Shown piece after piece: positions 1 through 7,989 of a stretch of DNA of 64,000 nucleotides (its first letter is position 1; each line of letters begins with the position of its first letter). The stretch comes from Aerococcus urinaeequi (GTDB taxonomy: Bacteria; Bacillota; Bacilli; Lactobacillales; Aerococcaceae), in assembly GCF_001543205.1 (NCBI RefSeq), contig NZ_CP014162.1, forward strand, positions 1,860,001-1,924,000, given 5' to 3'. Made by a program: the position numbers and the translations under genes. The notes under the pieces were generated by a model. It worked only from the letters and a program-made list of their open reading frames with translations. It was not told the DNA's origin and made no database searches.

Positions 1-654
1 GATGGATCAAACCCTGTATCTACATTTGTACCGGAAAACTTTATCTTTAACCCAGAAACGGAAGAAGATTTTGTCTCTGAAGTTGCAATTGAAGATAAAT
101 ACGATCCAGAAGAAGCAGCTAGACTTTGGGCATTAGCACAAGATGAATTAGGTGTTGAAACGTTAACACTGAACTTATTAGGTGATGATGACGAGAAAAG
201 TAAAACAACTGCTGAATATATTCAAGGACAAATTGCAAATAACTTACCAGGTGTCACTTTAACATTGCAAAATGTACCTAAGAAAAACCGTCTAAGCCAA
301 GAAGATGCACGTGATTATGATTTAGTTATTACAGGTTGGGCAGCTGACTTTGCAGATGGTATCAACTTCTTTGAATTATTTGAAACCGATGGCCCATACA
401 ACCGTGGGGACTACTCAAACGAATCTTATGATGCAGAAATTACTGCTGCTAAAGGTGAAAATGCCAATGATCCAGTAGCACGTTGGGAAAACTTTATTGC
501 TGCCCAAGAGGTATTAACAGAAGATGCGGCATGGATTCCGTTATACCAAGAGGTAGAAACACAATTAAGAAATCCTAACTTAGAAGGTATCACTTTCAGA
601 TCTGTAGGTAATGAATTTGACTTACGTACTGCCAATTTAATTAGTGCAGAATAA
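1..654 (+). CDS. oppA: Oligopeptide ABC transporter substrate-binding protein, C-terminal part (5' end outside window)
   Basis: The frame is open from base 1 to the TAA at 652-654, so the gene begins upstream; the internal ATG at 265 is not the start. The 217 visible codons match the C-terminal lobe of family 5 solute-binding lipoproteins (SBP_bac_5), which capture peptides outside the membrane and deliver them to OppBC. The motifs EYIQGQ, DYDL, GWAADFAD and YSNESYD recur with small changes in the next gene (EYIQGQ, DYDL, GWGADYAD, YSNEEYD), so the two are tandem paralogues. A terminator follows, so it is probably a separate transcript from the second copy. Confidence 0.9.
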   Translation, partial: DGSNPVSTFVPENFIFNPETEEDFVSEVAIEDKYDPEEAARLWALAQDELGVETLTLNLLGDDDEKSKTTAEYIQGQIANNLPGVTLTLQNVPKKNRLSQEDARDYDLVITGWAADFADGINFFELFETDGPYNRGDYSNESYDAEITAAKGENANDPVARWENFIAAQEVLTEDAAWIPLYQEVETQLRNPNLEGITFRSVGNEFDLRTANLISAE

Positions 655-679
655 AATACAATAATTGAACAAGTGACAA

Positions 680-716
680 GACAACCGTAGATAAAATTTC
701 AACGGTTGTCTTTGTT
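680..716 (+). terminator. Rho-independent terminator of first oppA copy
   Basis: A perfect 9-bp stem (680-688 with 702-710, GACAACCGT/ACGGTTGTC) with a 13-nt loop is followed by a short T-rich run, 25 bases after the stop codon. Confidence 0.8.
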
Positions 717-762
717 TATGAGGGGATTATGAATATTTCATGAAAATAATGAGAAGAAAAGA

Positions 763-791
763 TTGACAACGTATTCAAAATCTAGTAAATT
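763..791 (+). promoter_or_regulatory. Sigma-A-type promoter of second oppA
   Basis: TTGACA at 763-768, a 17-bp spacer, and TAAATT at 786-791. It lies about 60 bases ahead of the oppA start and downstream of the preceding terminator. Confidence 0.75.
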
Positions 792-851
792 GTCTCCATG
801 TTGTAATAAATATCTAATTAAGCAATTTGCTTAAATATGGAGGATGTTCTT

Positions 852-2525
852 ATGGAAAGAAAAAGTTTATTTAAATCACTTGCAGTGATTGGTTTATCAG
901 GTTTAGTTTTAGCAGCCTGTGGTAATGGAAGTGACAATTCAGGTTCAAATGGTTCTGGCGAAAGCGAACAAGTATTGAACTGGACGACAACTTCTGAATT
1001 ACCAACAATGGATACGACAATGGTTACAGATACAGTTTCATTTGATATGATGAACAACGTTAATGAAGGTTTATACCGTCAAAATGCTGAAGGGAAATAT
1101 GAAGCTGGTGTATTAGACGGCGAACCGGAAATTTCTGAAGACGGTTCTGTATACACATACAAAATTAAAGAAGATGCTACATGGTCAAATGGGGACCCTG
1201 TAACAGCTAATGACTTTGTATATGCATGGCAACGTTTAGTTGATCCTGATACAGCAGCGCCATACTCATACTTAGCGGACGGTATCATCCAAAATGCAAC
1301 TGAAATCATCGCTGGCGAAATGGAACCTTCAGAGTTAGGTGCTGTTGCTGTAGATGAAAAAACATTAGAAGTAACATATGCGAAACCTGTGCCATATTTG
1401 GAAGGTTTATTGTCAATGGCACCATTCTACCCACTTAACCAAACATACGTGGAAGAACAAGGTGACAATTACGCAACTAACTCAGATACAGTTTTATATA
1501 ATGGACCATTTGCCTTATCTGGTTGGGATGGTACAAACTTGAACTGGTCATTAGAGAAAAATGATAACTACTGGGATGCAGATAATGTTCAGTTAGATAC
1601 AGTTAAATACCAAGTACTTAAAGAAACTTCAACTGCATTAAACCTATTTGATTCTGGTGAGATTGACTATACTACAGTATCTGGTGAATATGTAGCGGCT
1701 CGTGAAGGTGATCCAAACATGGATAATGCGCCAGAATCGACAGTATTCTATATCAAGATGAACCAAGAACGTAACGGTGAAGAAACACCATTAGCGAATA
1801 CAAATATTCGTCGTGGTATCTCACAAGCGATTGATAAACAATCATTTGCAGACCAAGTGTTACAAAATGGCTCGCTACCTGCTGACTACTTAGTACCAGA
1901 AGGATTAGCAAGTAACCCATCAACAGAAGTTGACTTCCGTGAAGATTCAACTGAAGGTACAGGATTTGTTGACTATGATGTAGAATCAGCACAAGAAGCT
2001 TTCAATGCTGGTCTAGAGGAGTTAGGTACTGACTCAATTACACTTGAATTATTAGTAGATGATACAGAAAATGCCAAGCGTTCAGCTGAATATATCCAAG
2101 GGCAATTACAAACAAACCTACCAGGTTTACAAGTACAAATTGTTTCAGTTCCGTTCAAGAACCGTGTAGCAGCTGATAATAGTCAAGACTACGATTTACA
2201 AATCGGAGGTTGGGGCGCTGACTATGCTGACCCAATTAACTACTTAGAGTTATTCGTAACTGATGGAAATAATAACAATTCTGGTTACTCAAATGAAGAG
2301 TACGATGCGTTAATCCAAGCTGCATCAGATGAAACTGAAGACTTAGATAAACGTTGGAGCGATTTAGTCGCAGCTGAGTCTTTAATTTTAGAAGAAGCTG
2401 GTATCGCACCATTGTACCAACGTTACGGTGCTTACTTAGAGCAACCAACAGTTGAAGGCGTTGTTCACCACCAAGTTGGTGCATCAACTTCATTCAAATG
2501 GGCTTCAAAAACAGCAGCAGAATAA
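852..2525 (+). CDS. oppA: Oligopeptide ABC transporter substrate-binding lipoprotein
   Basis: A 557-residue extracellular lipoprotein of the SBP_bac_5 family that binds peptides for the OppBCDF importer encoded just downstream. The N-terminus has a basic start (MERK), a hydrophobic stretch and the lipobox LAAC with Cys23 as the lipidation site. I use ATG 852 rather than the in-frame ATG at 837, because the ribosome-binding site GGAGG (839-843) overlaps the earlier codon and sits 8 bases before 852. It has its own promoter and a strong terminator, so it can be expressed independently of the permease genes, as is usual for binding proteins needed in excess. Confidence 0.93.
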   Translation: MERKSLFKSLAVIGLSGLVLAACGNGSDNSGSNGSGESEQVLNWTTTSELPTMDTTMVTDTVSFDMMNNVNEGLYRQNAEGKYEAGVLDGEPEISEDGSVYTYKIKEDATWSNGDPVTANDFVYAWQRLVDPDTAAPYSYLADGIIQNATEIIAGEMEPSELGAVAVDEKTLEVTYAKPVPYLEGLLSMAPFYPLNQTYVEEQGDNYATNSDTVLYNGPFALSGWDGTNLNWSLEKNDNYWDADNVQLDTVKYQVLKETSTALNLFDSGEIDYTTVSGEYVAAREGDPNMDNAPESTVFYIKMNQERNGEETPLANTNIRRGISQAIDKQSFADQVLQNGSLPADYLVPEGLASNPSTEVDFREDSTEGTGFVDYDVESAQEAFNAGLEELGTDSITLELLVDDTENAKRSAEYIQGQLQTNLPGLQVQIVSVPFKNRVAADNSQDYDLQIGGWGADYADPINYLELFVTDGNNNNSGYSNEEYDALIQAASDETEDLDKRWSDLVAAESLILEEAGIAPLYQRYGAYLEQPTVEGVVHHQVGASTSFKWASKTAAE

Positions 2526-2552
2526 TTTCAGCTGACATTTGAAACTTATTGA

Positions 2553-2586
2553 AACAACCCGCCACGGCTTGGCGGGTTGTTTTTAT
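2553..2586 (+). terminator. Strong Rho-independent terminator after oppA
   Basis: A perfect 12-bp stem (2553-2564 with 2570-2581, containing ACCCGCC/GGCGGGT) with a 5-base loop runs directly into a T tract. Confidence 0.93.
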
Positions 2587-2604
2587 TATGATATGTGAGG
2601 AATG

Positions 2605-2633
2605 TTGACGCTAAATGATAATTGTGTTAGAAT
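2605..2633 (+). promoter_or_regulatory. Promoter of the possible small RNA
   Basis: TTGACG (2605-2610), exactly 17 bp, TAGAAT (2628-2633). It points away from the oppA terminator into a stretch with no plus-strand coding gene, so a transcript starting near 2640 would be non-coding. Confidence 0.65.
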
Positions 2634-2639
2634 TTGTAC

Positions 2640-2860
2640 TGCTTTTGGTGAATGTTTCTAAGAGATTGACTAGATTATAAATAATTCTAGACATGCCACC
2701 AAATGGATTTATTTGCGTTTTAAGGCGCGTTAGGCTTATGAAGCCCGGTAGTGCTAATTGGGTAATAAAAAGACCTTAACCGCATATTAAGACCAAATTG
2801 AAGGTGGGTTGATAGGGTTTTGCTTACCAGAAGTAAGGTAAGAAAAATAACATGATTAGG
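2640..2860 (+). ncRNA. Candidate structured non-coding RNA of unknown family
   Basis: This plus-strand stretch follows a near-consensus promoter and holds no open frame of note. It is rich in nested complementarity. TTTGGTG (from 2645) can pair with CACCAAA (near 2698), enclosing ATGT/ACAT and CTAGA/TCTAG helices. Further on are GGCTT-ATG-AAGCC near 2730-2745, CTTAA/TTAAG near 2775-2792 and CTTACC/GGTAAG near 2823-2842. I compared it by eye with tmRNA, RNase P RNA and SRP RNA signatures and found none; 6S RNA cannot be excluded. The 3' end is a guess, as no plus-strand T-tract terminator is visible. No plus-strand gene follows until oppB at 3376, which argues against a simple riboswitch. Confidence 0.4.
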
Positions 2861-2903
2861 GATATAATGTTTCATGGTAATGATAACTAGTATAACATAT
2901 CAT

Positions 2904-2931
2904 AAAAAGGGCGGATAATTTTGTCCACCCC
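2904..2931 (-). terminator. Terminator of the minus-strand DUF3899-like gene
   Basis: Read on the minus strand, GGGTGGAC pairs with TCCGCCC (one mismatch and a wobble) around a 7-base loop and is followed by five T residues. It lies just beyond the stop of the minus-strand gene. Confidence 0.75.
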
Positions 2932-2939
2932 AGGTAATT

Positions 2940-3314
2940 CTATATAATGTAATAGGCGATTAGGAAGATTAAACTTATTGCTAATAAGCTGCCACCGATT
3001 TTTAGGAAGCCGATGTACCAGTTACCAATTGATTGGGACAAATTTTGTACATTTCTTTCTGAGTCATCATCATTTTTTGAATTATTTTGTGAGAAAACAC
3101 TTGGTTTCCACTTACGCCAACTGTACTGAAACAGGTCAAAAGTCCCGTCTTTAAAGATTAATCCGAATAAACCAAGGATTAAAAAGGGCGCTGACAAGTA
3201 AAAGTAGCTATTGCTCAAGTAAAATAAAGTGATACCTTCTTGCAAAAAAATTGATATAATGAACGGTATCGTGGCAAAAAGCAAAAGGATGCTTTTCCAA
3301 CGTTTATAAATCAT
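2940..3314 (-). CDS. Small membrane protein, DUF3899-like
   Basis: A 124-residue protein with two hydrophobic segments near the N-terminus (about residues 8-25 and 33-53), a charged polar middle (SKNDDDSER) and a third hydrophobic segment at the C-terminus. The layout resembles DUF3899 proteins of Lactobacillales; the function is unknown. I chose ATG 3314 (MIYKRW) because AAAGGA lies upstream and the longer frame adds a non-conserved-looking leader. It is convergent with the possible RNA and divergent from oppB, so it interrupts the opp cluster on the opposite strand. The family call is from memory of the pattern and is moderate. Confidence 0.65.
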   Translation of the reverse strand: MIYKRWKSILLLFATIPFIISIFLQEGITLFYLSNSYFYLSAPFLILGLFGLIFKDGTFDLFQYSWRKWKPSVFSQNNSKNDDDSERNVQNLSQSIGNWYIGFLKIGGSLLAISLIFLIAYYII

Positions 3315-3375
3315 TGATAGATCAAATCCTTTCAGATATGTCAATAATTTAACACAATATAGGAGGTGAAGCAAT

Positions 3376-4320
3376 TTGAAATCGTATTACAAATATCTAC
3401 TTCGAAGAGTATTTTATATGTTCTTAACAATATTTCTAATTGCAACAATTACATTTTTCTTAATGAAACTGCTTCCAGGTACACCTTTCCAAAATGAGGA
3501 CCGGTTATCTGCGGAACAAATCATTATTATGAACGAACGTTATGGCTTGAATGATCCGGTGATCGTCCAATACGCACGTTATATGTTAGGTATTTTTACA
3601 GGTGATTTGGGTGTATCTTTCCAATTCTCAAATACACCAGTTACTGACTTATTAAGTAGCCGTATTGGACCGTCATTACAATTGGGTGGTCAAGCAATCT
3701 TGTTCGGTACATCATTTGGTATCATACTAGGTGTTATTTCAGCTATGTACAAGAATACTTGGATTGACTCTACTGCTACATTAGTAGCTATCTTGGGTCG
3801 TTCAATTCCTAACTTCGTTTTCGCGGTATTACTACAACTAGTATTTGCCGTACAGCTAGGTTGGTTCCCAATCGCTTTATGGAACGGTTCATTTGCAGCA
3901 ACAGTCTTACCGACATTAGCATTGGCCATTTCGCCATTAGCCGATTCGAGTCGTTTCATCCGTACCGAAATGGTCGACGTATTGAATTCAGACTATATTG
4001 AATTAGCGCGTGCGAAAGGTTTAAGCAAAACAGCCGTAGCTTTCAAACATGGTGTACGTAATGCCTTAATTCCATTATTAACATTATTAGGGCCATTAAC
4101 AGTTGCCTTGATGACAGGTTCAATGGTAGTAGAAAACATTTACGCAATTCCTGGTATTGGTGAGCAATTCGTTAAATCAATCCAAACAAATGACTATCCA
4201 ACAATCATGGGTATCACAATTCTTTACTCATTCATGTTAGTGTCAATGTTATTAATTGTAGATGTGTTATACGGTATCGTAGACCCACGTATTCGTGTAA
4301 GTAATGAAGGAGGGGAATAA
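3376..4320 (+). CDS. oppB: Oligopeptide ABC transporter permease OppB
   Basis: First of two membrane permeases of the dipeptide/oligopeptide importer. The 314 residues show about six hydrophobic segments, and the cytoplasmic EAA loop that docks on the ATPases is at about 209-236 (ELARAKGLSKTA). Translation begins at TTG 3376: AGGAGGTGAA at 3361-3370 is an almost ideal ribosome-binding site, and no ATG fits. It heads the tightly packed oppB-oppC-oppD-oppF run. A TTGATA/TATGTC pair at 3314-3342 might be its promoter, but it is weak. Confidence 0.95.
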   Translation: MKSYYKYLLRRVFYMFLTIFLIATITFFLMKLLPGTPFQNEDRLSAEQIIIMNERYGLNDPVIVQYARYMLGIFTGDLGVSFQFSNTPVTDLLSSRIGPSLQLGGQAILFGTSFGIILGVISAMYKNTWIDSTATLVAILGRSIPNFVFAVLLQLVFAVQLGWFPIALWNGSFAATVLPTLALAISPLADSSRFIRTEMVDVLNSDYIELARAKGLSKTAVAFKHGVRNALIPLLTLLGPLTVALMTGSMVVENIYAIPGIGEQFVKSIQTNDYPTIMGITILYSFMLVSMLLIVDVLYGIVDPRIRVSNEGGE

Positions 4321-4321
4321 G

Positions 4322-5362
4322 ATGGCTGAAAACAATCAATCATATAAATCAATTGCAGCTGACAAATTCCGCCCAGCTACGCAACATGACCACGTCGCTG
4401 AACGTGAGCAAATTGCTGGAGAATCATTGAACTTCCTTCAAGACTCTTGGCGTCGTTTAAAGAAAAATAAAGTAGCGATTGTATCCCTAGTGGTATTGAT
4501 CATTATCGTCATTCTTGCTATCTTGGCGCCAGTGATTGCACCTGCAGATCCAAATGCGCAAAACGTAGCCTTTGCCAACCTACCACCAAAGATTCCTGGA
4601 TTGGAAAACTTTGCTTGGTTTGATGGTAAATCAGAAGTAGCCGGAACTGCTATTGACCAATACGCTACCAATAATGTACCAGAGGGCGTTTACTACTACT
4701 TAGGTACTGACGCTTTAGGACGTGACTTATTATCACGTGTCTTATACGGTACACGTGTATCGCTATTTATCGGTATGATGGCTGCCTTATTCAACTTAGT
4801 AATCGGTGTACCTTATGGTATTATTTCGGGTTGGAATGGTGGTCGTATTGACAACATCATGATGCGTTTCTTAGAAATCCTATCAGGTATACCGAACTTG
4901 GTTATCGTAATCCTAATGTTATTAGTATTACAACCAGGTATCATGTCAATCATCATTGCATTAGCAATTACAGAGTGGATTTCAATGGCTCGTGTAATTC
5001 GTGCGCAAACAATGAAAATTAAAAACCAAGAGTACATCTTGGCTGCCCGCTCTTTAGGTGAATCTGCATGGAAAATTTCTTTCCGTCACATCTTACCTAA
5101 CCTGTCAGGTATCATTATTATCCAAACAGTATTCTCAATTCCGTCTGCGATTTTCTTCGAAGCGTTCTTGAGTTTCATCGGTTTAGGTATTCCAGCACCA
5201 AATGCTTCTCTAGGTACATTAATCAATGATGGGTACAAGACATTTAGATTCTTGCCTCATTTAATGTGGTACCCAGCGGGTGTAATCTGTATCGTCATGA
5301 TTGCATTCAACATGTTAGCAAATGGTTTGCGTGATGCTCTAGATCCAAAAACGAATGATTAA
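4322..5362 (+). CDS. oppC: Oligopeptide ABC transporter permease OppC
   Basis: Second permease, 346 residues. An N-terminal cytoplasmic region of about 50 residues precedes the first transmembrane helix (about 51-70); an extracytoplasmic loop and the binding-protein-dependent transport core with the EAA motif (ILAARSLGESA) follow, as is typical of OppC/DppC. ATG 4322 is one base after the oppB stop and is preceded by AAGGAGGGG (4308-4316); an upstream in-frame ATG at 4304 lies before that site and is rejected. It pairs with OppB to form the channel. Confidence 0.95.
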   Translation: MAENNQSYKSIAADKFRPATQHDHVAEREQIAGESLNFLQDSWRRLKKNKVAIVSLVVLIIIVILAILAPVIAPADPNAQNVAFANLPPKIPGLENFAWFDGKSEVAGTAIDQYATNNVPEGVYYYLGTDALGRDLLSRVLYGTRVSLFIGMMAALFNLVIGVPYGIISGWNGGRIDNIMMRFLEILSGIPNLVIVILMLLVLQPGIMSIIIALAITEWISMARVIRAQTMKIKNQEYILAARSLGESAWKISFRHILPNLSGIIIIQTVFSIPSAIFFEAFLSFIGLGIPAPNASLGTLINDGYKTFRFLPHLMWYPAGVICIVMIAFNMLANGLRDALDPKTND

Positions 5363-5376
5363 GGAGTTGAGCAGAA

Positions 5377-6558
5377 TTGAGTAATAAAACAGAAAACATT
5401 TTAGAAGTAAAGGACTTGGAAATTAATTTCAAAACGTATTCTGGTGATGTTCAAGCCATTCGTAAAGTGAACTTTGACTTGAAACATGGGGAAACGTTAG
5501 CAATCGTAGGTGAGTCTGGTTCAGGTAAATCTGTAACCGTTCGTACCGTAATGCGTTTATTAGCCAATAACGCTGATGTTAAAGGTGGTCAAATCCTTTT
5601 TAACGGCGAAGACTTATTGAAGAAATCTGAAAAAGAGATGCAAGGTATTCGTGGTAAAGATATCGCCATGATCTTCCAAGATCCGATGACTTCATTAAAC
5701 CCTACAATGAAAATTGGTAAGCAAATTGCTGAACCGATTATCTTACACCAAAATAAATCTAAAAAAGAAGCCTATGCAAGAGCGGAAGAATTACTAGAAT
5801 TAGTAGGTATTCCAAAAGCACACGAACGTATGGACCATTATCCACACCAATTCTCAGGTGGACAACGTCAACGTATCGTTATTGCGATTGCCTTGGCATG
5901 TAACCCGCGTGTCTTAATTGCGGATGAGCCAACAACGGCTTTAGACGTAACCATACAAGCACAAATTCTTGAATTAATGAAAGAATTACAAGATAAAATT
6001 GATACATCAATCATTTTCATCACACATGACTTGGGTGTTGTTGCAAACGTTGCTGACCGTGTGGCCGTTATGTACGCTGGTAAAATCGTTGAATACGGTG
6101 ATGTGGATGAAATCTTCTTCAACCCACAACATCCTTATACATGGGGGCTAATCGGTTCAATGCCAACATTAGATACTGCAGGTAAATTGGTTTCAATCCC
6201 TGGTACACCACCAGACTTATTAGATCCGCCAAAAGGTGACGCCTTTGCCTTACGTTCTGAATACGCGATGGAAATTGATTATGAGGAAGAACCACCGTTG
6301 TTCCAAGTATCGCCAACACATGCCGCTGCAACTTGGTTATTACACCCAGATGCACCAGCAGTAGAAGAGCCAGCTGAAATTCAACGTCGTCACAAAATTT
6401 ACGAAAGCCTATCAAAAGGTATCGTGCCAGAAGGCTACAACGATGGTGCACCTCAAGCTGAGTTAGATGAGCATACTGAAGTGGTTACCTCAGCTGATAC
6501 TGAAGGTGTAATCGCTACAGGTGGAGTAGATATGGAAGGAGATGACGCAATTGGCTAA
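5377..6558 (+). CDS. oppD: Oligopeptide ABC transporter ATP-binding protein OppD
   Basis: Cytoplasmic ATPase driving peptide import, 393 residues. Walker A is GESGSGKS (45-52), the ABC signature SGGQRQR (160-166), and Walker B VLIADEPT (179-186); the oligo/dipeptide C-terminal domain (HPYTWGL onward) follows. It starts at TTG 5377 with AAGGAG upstream. The protein is longer than the 320-350 residues usual for OppD. The excess is an acidic, low-complexity tail rich in E, D, T and G (about the last 35 residues) that does not look like part of the ATPase fold. It overlaps oppF by 8 bases. Confidence 0.94.
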   Translation: MSNKTENILEVKDLEINFKTYSGDVQAIRKVNFDLKHGETLAIVGESGSGKSVTVRTVMRLLANNADVKGGQILFNGEDLLKKSEKEMQGIRGKDIAMIFQDPMTSLNPTMKIGKQIAEPIILHQNKSKKEAYARAEELLELVGIPKAHERMDHYPHQFSGGQRQRIVIAIALACNPRVLIADEPTTALDVTIQAQILELMKELQDKIDTSIIFITHDLGVVANVADRVAVMYAGKIVEYGDVDEIFFNPQHPYTWGLIGSMPTLDTAGKLVSIPGTPPDLLDPPKGDAFALRSEYAMEIDYEEEPPLFQVSPTHAAATWLLHPDAPAVEEPAEIQRRHKIYESLSKGIVPEGYNDGAPQAELDEHTEVVTSADTEGVIATGGVDMEGDDAIG

Positions 6559-7492
6559 TGAGCAGGAACCAATTTTAAAAGTTAGAAATTTAAAACAATA
6601 CTTCAATGAAGGCTCAAAAGGTGAAGTACGCGCCATTGACGATATCTCTTTTGACATTTTCAAAGGTGAAACATTTTGCTTAGTTGGTGAGTCTGGTTCT
6701 GGTAAAACAACTACCGGACGTGCTGTTATGCGTTTATACCAACCAACTTCAGGTGAAATCATTTTTGAAGATAAAGATATTGCTTCATTAAAAAATCGAC
6801 GTGATATGTTAGACTTCCGTAAAGATATCCAAATGATTTTCCAAGATCCGTACGCATCTTTAAACCCTCGTATGAAGGTTGAAGACATTATTGCTGAAGG
6901 TCTAGAAATTCACGGTTTAGTGAAGACAAAAACTGAACGTAAAGCGAAAGTCGCTGATTTACTAGAGCAAGTTGGGTTAAACCCACAACATGCTACCCGT
7001 TACCCACATGAGTTCTCTGGTGGACAACGTCAACGTATCGGGATTGCACGTGCACTTGCAGTGGCACCAAAAATGATTGTAGCGGATGAGCCAATTTCAG
7101 CCCTTGATGTATCGATTCAAGCCCAAGTAGTTAACTTGCTTGAAGAATTACAAAAGGACTTTGGCTTAACATTCCTATTCATTGCCCATGACCTTTCAAT
7201 GGTGAAATACATTTCTGACCGTATTGCCGTAATGTATATGGGTAAAATAGTAGAACTTGCTGATGCTGACGAATTGTATTACCACGGTCTACACCCTTAT
7301 ACGAAGAGTCTTTTATCTGCAATTCCTTTGCCAGATCCAATCTACGAACGCAACCGCCAACGTATTACTTACAACCATGAACCTTTCAAAGGTGACGAAT
7401 CAATGGTTGAAATCGCACCAAACCACTTTGTATACTGTTCACCAAATGAAGTTGAATTATATAAGGAAATGCGTGCAAACCAAGGCGAATAA
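6551..7492 (+). CDS. oppF: Oligopeptide ABC transporter ATP-binding protein OppF
   Basis: Partner ATPase of OppD, 313 residues, with Walker A GESGSGKT (46-53), signature SGGQRQR (156-162) and Walker B IVADEP (about 176-181). The start is set at TTG 6551 (MANEQEP): the ribosome-binding site AAGGAG ends at 6541 and would be only one base or less from the ATG at 6542. It is the last gene of the opp operon and is followed by a compact terminator. The typical OppF C-terminus is present, with a Cys (YCSPNE) near the end. Confidence 0.94.
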   Translation: MANEQEPILKVRNLKQYFNEGSKGEVRAIDDISFDIFKGETFCLVGESGSGKTTTGRAVMRLYQPTSGEIIFEDKDIASLKNRRDMLDFRKDIQMIFQDPYASLNPRMKVEDIIAEGLEIHGLVKTKTERKAKVADLLEQVGLNPQHATRYPHEFSGGQRQRIGIARALAVAPKMIVADEPISALDVSIQAQVVNLLEELQKDFGLTFLFIAHDLSMVKYISDRIAVMYMGKIVELADADELYYHGLHPYTKSLLSAIPLPDPIYERNRQRITYNHEPFKGDESMVEIAPNHFVYCSPNEVELYKEMRANQGE

Positions 7493-7500
7493 TCAAATAG

Positions 7501-7530
7501 AAAAGGTGACTTCGGTCGCCTTTTTTATTT
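7501..7530 (+). terminator. Terminator of the opp operon
   Basis: A 10-bp stem (7501-7510 with 7515-7524, one G-T pair) closed by a TTCG tetraloop, followed by a T tract. Confidence 0.93.
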
Positions 7531-7538
7531 GCCCACAA

Positions 7539-7567
7539 TTGTATGTCAACCATACTTATGGTAGAAT
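7539..7567 (+). promoter_or_regulatory. Extended -10 promoter of secG
   Basis: TTGTAT (7539-7544), 17 bp, TAGAAT (7562-7567) preceded by TGG, so the -10 is of the extended TGn type. The core TATGGTAGAAT recurs before sppA. Confidence 0.7.
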
Positions 7568-7597
7568 AACTAGGACATTAAAACGGAGGGGTATCTT

Positions 7598-7831
7598 TTG
7601 TATAATATATTATTAACCATTCTAATTATTATCGCCTTTTTACTAATTCTAGTAGTTGTTGCACAACCTTCTAAAGGAAACAGTGCAAGTAACTTAACTG
7701 GTGGTGGCGATGCAATGTTTGGTAAAAAGAAAAAAGCACGCGGATTTGAAGCTGTTTTAAATCGATTTACAATCATCTTAGGTGTAGCCTTTATGGTGAT
7801 TGCCTTACTATTAGCAAACTTATCTTCATAA
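7598..7831 (+). CDS. secG: Preprotein translocase subunit SecG
   Basis: A 77-residue membrane subunit that assists SecYE during protein export. It has two hydrophobic helices (about 2-19 and 52-72) separated by a glycine- and lysine-rich loop (GGGDAMFGKKKK), the hallmark of SecG. The start is TTG 7598, seven bases after GGAGGGG. It leads a cluster with the esterase, rnr and smpB, an order also known from Bacillus, although here a weak terminator separates it from the esterase. Confidence 0.92.
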   Translation: MYNILLTILIIIAFLLILVVVAQPSKGNSASNLTGGGDAMFGKKKKARGFEAVLNRFTIILGVAFMVIALLLANLSS

Positions 7832-7838
7832 CATTTGG

Positions 7839-7867
7839 GCGGTTCTGCTAGGGGACCGCTATTTTTA
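7839..7867 (+). terminator. Terminator after secG
   Basis: Stem GCGGTTC (7839-7845) with GGACCGC (7853-7859), one wobble, then a T-rich tract. Confidence 0.75.
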
Positions 7868-7989
7868 TGCCTTACGTTTGCTGATGACAATGCAATTAAT
7901 TGATTTAAAAGCGAATAAAACTTACAATGGAATAGCGAAGTCATTATGTATAAAGGATGATAATATATTAAGATTGAGAGTGGATATGC

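Noticed and set aside
265-654. Start of a gene at ATG 265
   Set aside because: The same frame is open to base 1 and continues the substrate-binding protein fold; 265 is internal.
2640-2860. Riboswitch controlling oppB
   Set aside because: A minus-strand gene and about 500 bases separate the structure from oppB, and no plus-strand terminator or sequestered start is visible.
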